Notes under the pieces: model-generated
Databases searched by the model: none
Told to the model about the DNA's origin: nothing
What the model saw: only the letters and a program-made list of their open reading frames with translations
Source: an uncultured Ruminococcus sp.
Lineage (GTDB): Bacteria > Bacillota > Clostridia > Oscillospirales > Ruminococcaceae
Direction of reading: 5' to 3'
Assembly: GCA_910579835.1 (NCBI GenBank)
Contig: CAJTWQ010000008.1
Location: 1 to 49,908, forward strand
DNA length: 49,908 nt
Made by a program: the position numbers and the translations under genes
Shown: positions 15,632-22,993 of the stretch, piece by piece
How the letters are laid out: each line of letters starts with the position of its first letter
How positions within the stretch are numbered: position 1 is the stretch's first letter

Positions 15632-17124
15632 ATGAATTTTATAAAAAGAAAAAATCAATGGCAGCAAAAATTTCTTAACGGCTGCAACGATACGCTGGGT
15701 GCGGCACTCAATGATCTTGATAATCTTAAAAACAAAGAAATCCAGCTATTTTCGGAACGATGCAGAAGTCTTATTCACGGTGATTTCAAAGAAGATTTTA
15801 ATAACCTTTATCGTTTGAACCGTGCAGGTTACGGTCTATGCTACCGTACGAAATTCCATATGCCTGATTTTCTGCGGCTGAAAGCTTATGGCGGTGAGAA
15901 TTTTCCAGCAGTTCTTACCGCAGGAATGACGCATTACAACGGTTACTTTCGGGAAAAATGTGCTTTGAATATGGTGGATTTTCCAGAATATCTGCCCTTT
16001 TTGATCCACGGATTCAACGATTGGGTCTATGAAGTCAGAGTTGCCAGCGAAAAAGTTTTTGAAAAAATATTTCAAAAATCCACGCTGAAAACGGTTATCC
16101 TTACATACTCAGAATTGCAGTCTATCGCAAAATGCAATCGCTATGACAAATCTGCTCTTGATTTCGCACGCAAAAAATAGCAGAAAGAATCAAACGAGAA
16201 GCCTCACCGCAGATGATTCTTGATACATTGATATGCCAGAAAGAAACAAAACAAAATCGAGCGCTGTTGGCTATAATTCTGGATAAGATACTGACAGCAG
16301 AAAATGCGGAGGAGCTGATAGCTCGATCAGCCAAAAGTAAAAAATCGTTACTCACCCTTGCTTACATAAGAAATTATCAGCCTTGTAATGACAAACTTAT
16401 TAAACTTACAGCAAACAAAAATTCAAGAATCAGGTATTTTGCAACTGTACAGCTCTGCGAAAAAAAATAACCTTGGGACGGTGCAGAGAGTTTACTTTTA
16501 GACAAATCTTCCTCAATGCGTGGTTTGATGCAGTATTACTATAAAATGTTCGACAATTTTGATCTGAAACAATTCTACAGATCCGAATTTCCATACCCGG
16601 AGGCAATTAAAGGTTTCGGTGAATGCGGCGTTTTTGCCGACGAATCGGAGATAAAACCTTTTGTCTCGTCGGAGAATGAAAAGATAGCCGCTGCCGCAGT
16701 TTATGCTCTTTTCAAGCTTACTTCTGATGGCAACGACGCTCTGTATTACGATATGATTACTGATTCAAGACAGCAGGTATCGAAAGCGGCTTTTAAAGCC
16801 ATGAACAAGTGTAGAAATGCTGTTCCTGAAACGGTGTACAACGATATTATCAGTCATCGCAGCGACCAATTGACAGCCAAACGGCTGGTAAGAATTCTAT
16901 GCCGCAATACCGGCAGTTTATGGAACTCTATGCCGTGGTTTATACGGTTATACAATGCCCCAGAGGATTATATTTATATTCCTGTTCGTATCGCTGTGTC
17001 TAAAAGAAATTACGTATATCTGTCCACAGCGGAACACGCCGAAGAGATCAAGCGTGCAATGGAGGAATCACCTTTGCCTGAGACTCTGGCAAAACAAATT
17101 TACAAAGAGATCGGAGTGATCTGA
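15632..17124 (+). pseudogene. HEAT-like repeat protein gene broken by a frameshift and an in-frame stop
   Basis: Three open segments read as one protein of about 500 residues. The first (15632-16180) ends in ARKK then TAG at an A6 run (16172-16177). A one-base shift there continues without interruption as KIAERIKREASPQ into the second segment. That segment ends at a single TAA (16468-16470, after an A8 run). The same frame resumes at once as PWDGAESLLLDKSSSM into the third, which ends at 17124. The segments are rich in short amphipathic helical units (VYEVRVASEKVF, AAAAVYALFKLT) resembling HEAT repeats. The start overlaps the dehydrogenase end and the stop overlaps nspC (ATGA). Either a decaying gene or an assembly error in A-runs. 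Confidence 0.7.
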
Positions 17125-18251
17125 TGCAGGATATTTTATCCCTCAGAACGCCATGCTATATTATTGACGAAGCACGGCTCATACGCAATCTTAAAATACT
17201 TCACGAAGTTGAAGAACACACCGGAGCGAAAATACTCCTTGCCCAGAAAGCTTTTTCATGTTATCATCTTTATGCAACAATAGGAAAGTACATTTCAGGA
17301 ACGGCGTGCAGCGGTCTTTTTGAGGCAAGACTTGGATACGAGGAAATGAGGAGGGAAAATCACGTTTTTTCCGCCGCCTACCGTGAAAATGAAATTGATG
17401 AAATCATCAGATACTGCGGTCACATCATATTCAATTCATTTGCACAGCTCGACAGATACCGTGACCGGGTTCTGACTGCCGGTAAAAAGATCGGTCTGCG
17501 GATAAATCCGGAATGTTCCACCCAGAAAGGACATGAAATATATGATCCCTGTTCTCCGAAATCAAGACTGGGTATTACAAACAGGAATTTCCGGCGTGAT
17601 AATCTGTACGGGGTATCTGGACTTCATTTTCATACGCTCTGTGAGCAGAATTCTGATGATCTTGAAAAAACACTGGAGGCTTCTGAAGAAAAATTTGGCG
17701 ATATACTGCCTCAAATAGAATGGATAAACTTCGGCGGCGGTCATCATATCACAAGAGACGATTACGATATTCCACGGCTGGAACGATGTATAAAGCGAAT
17801 GCAGGATAAATACGGTCTGGAGGTATATCTCGAACCGGGAGAAGCTGTTGCGCTCAACGCCGGATTCTTGGTTGCAGAAGTTCTGGATATTGTCGAAAAT
17901 AATATCCCTATTGCTATTCTGGACACCTCGGCGGCGTGCCATATGCCGGATGTTCTTGAAATGCCATACAGACCGCCGCTGATGAACTCCGCAAACGCTT
18001 TTGAAAAGCCCTTTACCTATCGTCTTGGTTCGCAGACCTGTCTTGCCGGGGATATTATCGGTGAGTATTCATTCGATACTCCCCTGAATGTCGGAGACCG
18101 ATTGATTTTTGAGGATATGGCTATTTATTCAATGGTCAAGAACAATACTTTCAACGGAATGCCTCTGCCGGATATTATACTTAAAAGAACGGACGGACGG
18201 ATCGAAACGCTGAAAAATTTTGGCTATAGTGACTTTAAGGAAAGATTATAA
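17124..18251 (+). CDS. nspC: Carboxynorspermidine decarboxylase
   Basis: 375 residues. This is a PLP alanine-racemase-fold decarboxylase that converts carboxy(nor)spermidine to (nor)spermidine. The PLP lysine is K42 in LLAQKAFSCY. Other landmarks are SGLHFHTLCEQ, the phosphate-binding WINFGGGHHITRDDYD and EPGEAVALNAG. The second-subunit active-site region has DTSAACHMPDVLEMPYRP, where the NspC/CASDC branch differs from diaminopimelate decarboxylase. The ATG overlaps the stop of the HEAT-like gene. Last gene of the polyamine unit. Confidence 0.95.
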   Translation: MQDILSLRTPCYIIDEARLIRNLKILHEVEEHTGAKILLAQKAFSCYHLYATIGKYISGTACSGLFEARLGYEEMRRENHVFSAAYRENEIDEIIRYCGHIIFNSFAQLDRYRDRVLTAGKKIGLRINPECSTQKGHEIYDPCSPKSRLGITNRNFRRDNLYGVSGLHFHTLCEQNSDDLEKTLEASEEKFGDILPQIEWINFGGGHHITRDDYDIPRLERCIKRMQDKYGLEVYLEPGEAVALNAGFLVAEVLDIVENNIPIAILDTSAACHMPDVLEMPYRPPLMNSANAFEKPFTYRLGSQTCLAGDIIGEYSFDTPLNVGDRLIFEDMAIYSMVKNNTFNGMPLPDIILKRTDGRIETLKNFGYSDFKERL

Positions 18252-18344
18252 ATATTGAAATTCCGGGCATGATATATCATGTCCGTTTCTTTATGTTCGG
18301 CAAATACAACAAATATCAAGCATCAGATTTGGTAAATTCATCTA

Positions 18345-18401
18345 TTGACAAATACCCTATAGAGGTATATAATAAAATAAAAAAATACCTCATTAAGGTA
18401 T
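18345..18401 (+). promoter_or_regulatory. csoR-copA promoter with two CsoR-type operators
   Basis: A perfect promoter (TTGACA 18345-18350, 17 bp, TATAAT 18368-18373) has a palindrome ATACC-N7-GGTAT at 18352-18368 filling its spacer. A second ATACC-N7-GGTAT lies at 18385-18401, just past the expected start site. Both are 17 bp and resemble pseudo-palindromic CsoR operators. Binding to either would block transcription, giving copper-relieved autorepression of csoR-copA. Confidence 0.75.
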
Positions 18402-18416
18402 ATAGGGAGAAATATT

Positions 18417-18728
18417 ATGGAAAAGAAAAAAACACCAGAGCGCTGCTGCCGCTACAAGGATACACCGAGAAGTGAACAAACGCTGAAGCAACTCCGAAAC
18501 CGTATAAACAGAATTACAGGACAGCTTAACGGTATTCAGAAAATGCTTGACGATAACCGCTACTGCAGCGACATCCTTATACAGATAGCGGCTGCGGAAA
18601 GCGCTCTGCAAAGCGTCGGGTATGTGATTCTTGAAGAGCATATGCAAACCTGCGTTACGGAGCAGATAAGAGCAGGAAATACCGAGATAATAAAAGAAGC
18701 CGTAGAGCTTGTTAAAAAACTTAAATAG
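18417..18728 (+). CDS. csoR: CsoR-family copper-sensing repressor
   Basis: 103 residues, all-helical CsoR/RcnR fold. The Cu(I) ligands are in the expected order: Cys in DNRYCSDILIQ (W-X-Y position), then His and Cys in EEHMQTC. NRITGQLNGIQKMLDD is the family's conserved first helix. The protein should release DNA when Cu(I) binds. AGGGAG precedes the ATG, and two ATACC-N7-GGTAT operators lie upstream. copA follows 18 bases later. Confidence 0.93.
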   Translation: MEKKKTPERCCRYKDTPRSEQTLKQLRNRINRITGQLNGIQKMLDDNRYCSDILIQIAAAESALQSVGYVILEEHMQTCVTEQIRAGNTEIIKEAVELVKKLK

Positions 18729-18746
18729 TACGAAGGAGCATCTGCT

Positions 18747-21275
18747 ATGCAAAAGAAAAAATATAACGTTACCGGAATGACTTGTTCCGCCTGCCAGTCC
18801 CATGTTGAAAAGGCGGTAAAACGCATTAACGGGGTATCCGAAGTGAATGTAAATCTTCTGCGTAATTTCATGGAGGTGGAGTTTAATGAAAGCGCCACCG
18901 GATCCAGCGATATTATACATGCTGTTGAAAATGCAGGATATGGCGCGTCAGAAAGAGGAGTTCAGACTAATTCTAAAAAAACCGATAAAAACAGCGATGA
19001 AAATCATCTAAAGAAATCAAAGCAAATACTTATACTATCAATATTATTCATGATACCGTTATTCTATATCTGCATGGGTCATATGATAAATGCCCCTCTT
19101 CCGTCATTTATAACCGGACATGAGAATATGATGATCCTAATAATCACGCAACTGCTGCTTACGGTGCCGATAATTGCGCTTAATTTCCACTTCTTTCGAA
19201 ACGGATTCCGAAATCTCGTCCACCGTGCCCCGAATATGGACAGCCTTATAGCTTTGGGAGCGTCTGCGGCTTTCATTTACAGTATATACGGAACGTATAT
19301 GGCAGCCTATTACATGGGCAGAGGAGATTTTTCAACAGCTCACGGATTTATAGAAAATCTCTACTACGAATCCTGCGGTATGATTCTCACCCTTATTACT
19401 GTGGGAAAATATCTCGAAGATAAAAGCCGAAGAAAAACATCAGACGCAGTTAGTAAGCTGATCGATCTTGCACCGAAAACAGCCATTGTTCTGCGTAACG
19501 GACAGGAAATGGAAATCCCTGCTTCAGAAATTGCAGTCGGTGAAATTTTTCTGCTTAAAGCAGGAGCATCAGTTCCCTGTGACGGAACTATACTTGAAGG
19601 AAGCTGCTCTGTTGACCAATCCGCATTAACCGGAGAAAGTCTGCCTGTAGAAAAAACTGTAGGAAGCAAACTCATGAGTGCCAGCGTTTCTACCGGAGGC
19701 TTTGTGAAATGCCGATGCGACCGCACAGAAAAAGACTCCACCCTCTCACGGATTATTGATCTTGTGGAGGACGCCTCGGCTTCCAAGGCTCCAATCGCTC
19801 GGCTTGCCGACAAAATAAGCGGCATTTTTGTGCCGGTCGTCATTGCAATCGCATTGATTTCCGCTCTTGCATGGATTCTTATTACCGGTAACTTCGCCGT
19901 TGCGCTCAATGCAGCCATTTCTGTTCTAGTAATTTCCTGCCCCTGCTCTCTGGGACTTGCAACGCCGACAGCTATTATGGTCGGAACAGGAAAAGGCGCA
20001 CAAAACGGCATCCTTATAAAATCTGCCGAAAGTCTGGAAACAGCACATCATATTACCACTGTAGTTCTTGATAAAACAGGCACCTGTACTGAGGGACATC
20101 CGGTTGTAAACAGGGTATATACTCACAACATTACAGAAACAGAACTTCTACAGCTTATTGGCTCTGTTGAAGCAAATTCCTCTCATCCACTTGCCAATTC
20201 CATAACTGAATACTGTAACCGCAGGAACATTTCCATATCATCCTGTACCAATTATTCTGAGACACCAGGAGGGGGTATTTCCGGAACGGTGGACGGAAAA
20301 AAAATCCTTGTCGGCAACAGGCGCCTTATGGAAAATAACGAAATCGACATATCCGTATTTTTGGAAAACGGCAGCACAGCAGCATCAAATGGCGGAATTC
20401 CTCTATATATTGCTATAGACGGCTGTGCTGTTGGAATGATAGTCATTGCCGATCCTATAAAAAAGACTTCAAAGGAAGCTGTAGCATCCCTGAAACAAAT
20501 GGGAATAAAAACAGTAATGCTCACCGGCGACAATTCCGGAACTGCCGAATCTGTAAGATCCCAACTGGAAATTGACCAAGCCTTCTCCGAACTCCTGCCA
20601 GAAGACAAAACCCGGATAATCCGTGAACTACAGGATAAAGGCGAACGTGTTGCTATGACAGGCGACGGTATAAACGACGCTCCTGCTCTTGCAGCCGCAG
20701 ATGTTGGAATTGCAGTAGGGGCAGGTCAGGATATTGCCATTGAATCAGCAGATATTGTGCTGATGAAAAACGATCTTCGAGACGCCGCCGAATCAATTCG
20801 TCTCAGCCGTGCTACAATGCGCAATATTAAACAGAATCTTTTCTGGGCGCTGATTTACAATTCTCTTGGCATCCCCTTGGCGGCAGGAATATTTTACCCG
20901 ATTTTCGGCTGGCAGCTTAATCCCATGTTCGGAGCGGCGGCGATGAGTCTAAGTTCCGTATGCGTTGTAACAAACGCATTGAGACTGAATTTCTTCAAAA
21001 GTAAAAAAAGTATCTACACGGAGACAGCGCCGGCAGAAATAAAAATAACAGAAACAGAGGTGAAAAAAATGAAAAAGACAATGAAAATTGAAGGCATGAT
21101 GTGCAGTCACTGCACAGGCATGGTAACAAAGGTTCTAAATGCAGTAGATGGTGTTTCTGCAGAAGTATCACTTGAGGATAAATGTGCATATATTGATCTG
21201 TCAAAGGATGTTTCCGACGGCGTACTTGTTCAGGCAGTTACCGACGCCGGCTACGAAGTGCTTGGTATCGAATGA
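18747..21275 (+). CDS. copA: Copper-exporting P1B-type ATPase with extra C-terminal metal-binding domain
   Basis: 842 residues. An N-terminal HMA domain (GMTCSACQSHVEKAV, residues 9-23) is followed by transmembrane helices, the actuator TGES loop, the CPC metal site (SCPCSLGLATPTA), the phosphorylation site DKTGTCTEG, the MLTGDN and GDGINDAPAL motifs and the last helices (NSLGIPLAAG). The motifs mark a Cu(I) exporter of the inner membrane. A second HMA domain (GMMCSHC) forms the last 68 residues, after a charged linker. Its N-terminus coincides with a possible internal start (see the separate entry). Controlled by the csoR promoter. Confidence 0.96.
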   Translation: MQKKKYNVTGMTCSACQSHVEKAVKRINGVSEVNVNLLRNFMEVEFNESATGSSDIIHAVENAGYGASERGVQTNSKKTDKNSDENHLKKSKQILILSILFMIPLFYICMGHMINAPLPSFITGHENMMILIITQLLLTVPIIALNFHFFRNGFRNLVHRAPNMDSLIALGASAAFIYSIYGTYMAAYYMGRGDFSTAHGFIENLYYESCGMILTLITVGKYLEDKSRRKTSDAVSKLIDLAPKTAIVLRNGQEMEIPASEIAVGEIFLLKAGASVPCDGTILEGSCSVDQSALTGESLPVEKTVGSKLMSASVSTGGFVKCRCDRTEKDSTLSRIIDLVEDASASKAPIARLADKISGIFVPVVIAIALISALAWILITGNFAVALNAAISVLVISCPCSLGLATPTAIMVGTGKGAQNGILIKSAESLETAHHITTVVLDKTGTCTEGHPVVNRVYTHNITETELLQLIGSVEANSSHPLANSITEYCNRRNISISSCTNYSETPGGGISGTVDGKKILVGNRRLMENNEIDISVFLENGSTAASNGGIPLYIAIDGCAVGMIVIADPIKKTSKEAVASLKQMGIKTVMLTGDNSGTAESVRSQLEIDQAFSELLPEDKTRIIRELQDKGERVAMTGDGINDAPALAAADVGIAVGAGQDIAIESADIVLMKNDLRDAAESIRLSRATMRNIKQNLFWALIYNSLGIPLAAGIFYPIFGWQLNPMFGAAAMSLSSVCVVTNALRLNFFKSKKSIYTETAPAEIKITETEVKKMKKTMKIEGMMCSHCTGMVTKVLNAVDGVSAEVSLEDKCAYIDLSKDVSDGVLVQAVTDAGYEVLGIE
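21069..21275 (+). CDS. Possible internally initiated CopZ-like chaperone within copA
   Basis: An in-frame ATG at 21069 (codon 775 of copA) has AGAGG at 21056-21060, eight bases upstream, which is an ideal ribosome site. Translation from it would give a 68-residue free HMA domain (MKKTMKIEGMMCSHC...), the size and fold of the soluble Cu(I) chaperone CopZ. No separate copZ is present in the window. The alternative is that the site is fortuitous and the domain exists only as a CopA tail. Confidence 0.45.
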   Translation: MKKTMKIEGMMCSHCTGMVTKVLNAVDGVSAEVSLEDKCAYIDLSKDVSDGVLVQAVTDAGYEVLGIE

Positions 21276-21321
21276 TAACCGAATCTTTCCGTATGTAAGA
21301 CAATAGACAGAAACATTATCG

Positions 21322-21355
21322 GGGCGGACATTTCTTCTTATGGAAATGTCCGCCC
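21322..21355. terminator. Long hairpin between convergent copA and tag
   Basis: A perfect 13 bp stem, GGGCGGACATTTC (21322-21334) with GAAATGTCCGCCC (21343-21355). It lacks a T-run on either strand, but its position between convergent genes suggests a bidirectional terminator or mRNA end-stabilising hairpin. Confidence 0.55.
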
Positions 21356-21376
21356 TATTCGCTATCGTGCTTCATA

Positions 21377-21946
21377 CTACATCTCCTTTGCCGGATGACA
21401 GCAAAAACAGTCCGGCTCATGATCGTCAATCACACCGACCGCCTGCAAGAATGAATAAATAATTACAGAACCCACAAACTTCATTCCACGCTTTTTCAAG
21501 TCCTTTGACACGGCATCTGAAAGGGATGAGTCCCCCCTCACTGCACCGTCTCTGTTTATAACTTGTCTGCCGCCTGTAAATCCCCATATATAATTTGAAA
21601 AAGAACCAAATTCTTTTTGAACAGACAAAAAAACTCCGGCATTTCTGACCGCCGCTTTTATCTTCAGTCTATTTCTCACTATATCGGCATTATTTGCAAG
21701 TTCTTCAATTTTTTCGTCCGTATATTGTGCAACTTTTTTATAGTCAAATTTATCAAAGGCACTGCGAAACGCTTCACGCTTATTCAAAATGCACTCCCAG
21801 CTAAGCCCTGCCTGAAAGCTCTCCAATACGAGCATTTCAAAAAGATAAGCATCATCATAACACGGTCTCCCCCACTCGCTGTCATGATAGTTTATATAAA
21901 CAGGATTATTCATATTTACCCATTTGCATCTTTTAGCTTCATACAT
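21377..21946 (-). CDS. tag: DNA-3-methyladenine glycosylase I
   Basis: 189 residues from the ATG at 21946 (a GTG at 21958 is the alternative). Tag excises 3-methyladenine from alkylated DNA. Family signatures are RCKWV near the start, YHDSEWGRP, and FEMLVLESFQAGLSWECILNKREAFR. The zinc site appears complete, with the N-terminal Cys and His plus HEPDCFCCH near the C-terminus. It overlaps the short MGMT-like gene upstream and is the third gene of an alkylation-repair unit. Confidence 0.95.
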   Translation of the reverse strand: MYEAKRCKWVNMNNPVYINYHDSEWGRPCYDDAYLFEMLVLESFQAGLSWECILNKREAFRSAFDKFDYKKVAQYTDEKIEELANNADIVRNRLKIKAAVRNAGVFLSVQKEFGSFSNYIWGFTGGRQVINRDGAVRGDSSLSDAVSKDLKKRGMKFVGSVIIYSFLQAVGVIDDHEPDCFCCHPAKEM

Positions 21947-21951
21947 TATTT

Positions 21952-22257
21952 TCAGCACTCCCAGCCGCAGATTTTCAAATCAACATAATTTTCTTTTTTC
22001 ATTGCAACACCCTCGGCTTTGAGCAGATCAGCCTGTTCTTTCCAATGAGGTGCAGTGCGTCCCTCATGATTTACAACACGATGACATGGATATCTACCGT
22101 AGTATTCCGATACAGACAGTACCTTACCCACAAGCCGGGCATTCTTATCCTTGCCTATAAGCCTTGCTATCTGACCGTATGTAGCAACCTTTCCTTCGGG
22201 AATTTCCTCAACTACAGAAAGTATTTCATAAATTAAGTCTTCATTTAATTTTATCAT
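21952..22257 (-). CDS. Short MGMT-family protein (DNA-binding domain only)
   Basis: 101 residues covering only the C-terminal DNA-binding domain of O6-alkylguanine-DNA alkyltransferases. It contains the helix-turn-helix region (KVATYGQIARLIG, residues 23-35) and PCHRVVN with C58. Alkyltransferase-like (ATL) proteins of this size normally have Trp in place of this Cys and only flag lesions for excision repair. Here the acceptor Cys is kept, so alkyl transfer remains possible. It overlaps ogt by four bases upstream and tag by a few bases downstream. Confidence 0.88.
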   Translation of the reverse strand: MIKLNEDLIYEILSVVEEIPEGKVATYGQIARLIGKDKNARLVGKVLSVSEYYGRYPCHRVVNHEGRTAPHWKEQADLLKAEGVAMKKENYVDLKICGWEC

Positions 22258-22787
22258 GGCGCCGTGCTGTGTTTAGGTACAAAATATTCTTCCTTAAACG
22301 CTCCTTCAAGTTTTAAAAATCTAATTTTTTTATCAATACCTCCTGCATAGCCTGCAAGACTGTTGTTTGTTCCGACGACTCTGTGACAAGGCACGATCAG
22401 GTTAATGTTGTTTTTTCCTACCGCCGTTCCTACAGCCTGTGCCGACATACGCTCAATACCTCTGTTTTTGACGATCCTTTTTGCAATTTCGTTGTATGTA
22501 GTCGTTGAACCATATGGAATTTCTCTTAAAATATTCCAGACCTCAATCTGAAAATCAGTTCCTATCATATGAAGCGGCGGACAGAAATCAGGTTCCCTGC
22601 CCTGAAAATATATGTCCAGCCATCTTTTTGACTCGTTGATGACAGACGTTTCCCTCGGTTCGTTTTCTTTGTCAAGGCAGTAAGCAAAATACTTTTCATT
22701 CCTGAACCAGATACCGACAACACCAATATCATCGGCTGCAATCAGTATTTCACCAACAGGCGATTGATATAAACTAGTGTAATGCAT
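22254..22787 (-). CDS. ogt: Methylated-DNA-[protein]-cysteine S-methyltransferase
   Basis: 177 residues, the normal two-domain length. Ogt removes O6-methylguanine by transferring the methyl group to its own cysteine. The active site is VPCHRVVG, and the asparagine hinge and AGYAGGIDKKIRFLKLE segment follow as in the family. AGGAG precedes the ATG. It is the first gene of an ogt, short MGMT-like, tag unit, divergent from the CotH gene. Confidence 0.95.
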   Translation of the reverse strand: MHYTSLYQSPVGEILIAADDIGVVGIWFRNEKYFAYCLDKENEPRETSVINESKRWLDIYFQGREPDFCPPLHMIGTDFQIEVWNILREIPYGSTTTYNEIAKRIVKNRGIERMSAQAVGTAVGKNNINLIVPCHRVVGTNNSLAGYAGGIDKKIRFLKLEGAFKEEYFVPKHSTAP

Positions 22788-22963
22788 CTGTTATTCATCT
22801 CCTTCATACATACTTTTCATCAATTATATTATACCATTCTTTTATATAAAATGCAAGCCGCTTTCTTGTATCTGTTTTAAAGAAAAAATTTCCATAAAAA
22901 TTCATGAGAGAAAAACTAATCACACACGACTAATAAATATAAATTAATTTTAAAAGGAGCAGT

Positions 22964-22993
22964 ATGATGTTCATCATACGAACAAAGTTATGA
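22964..22993 (+). other. Possible 9-codon leader ORF coupled to the CotH gene
   Basis: The strong AAAAGGAG site upstream of the CotH gene is followed at normal spacing by ATG at 22964. This opens a nine-codon frame (MMFIIRTKL) whose TGA overlaps the CotH ATG (ATGA, 22990-22993). The CotH ATG has no ribosome site of its own. The first codons also form a perfect small palindrome, TATGATG-TT-CATCATA. Confidence 0.45.

Noticed and set aside
18269..18475. 68-codon open frame across the csoR promoter
   Set aside because: It overlaps the operators and csoR, has no ribosome site and resembles nothing.
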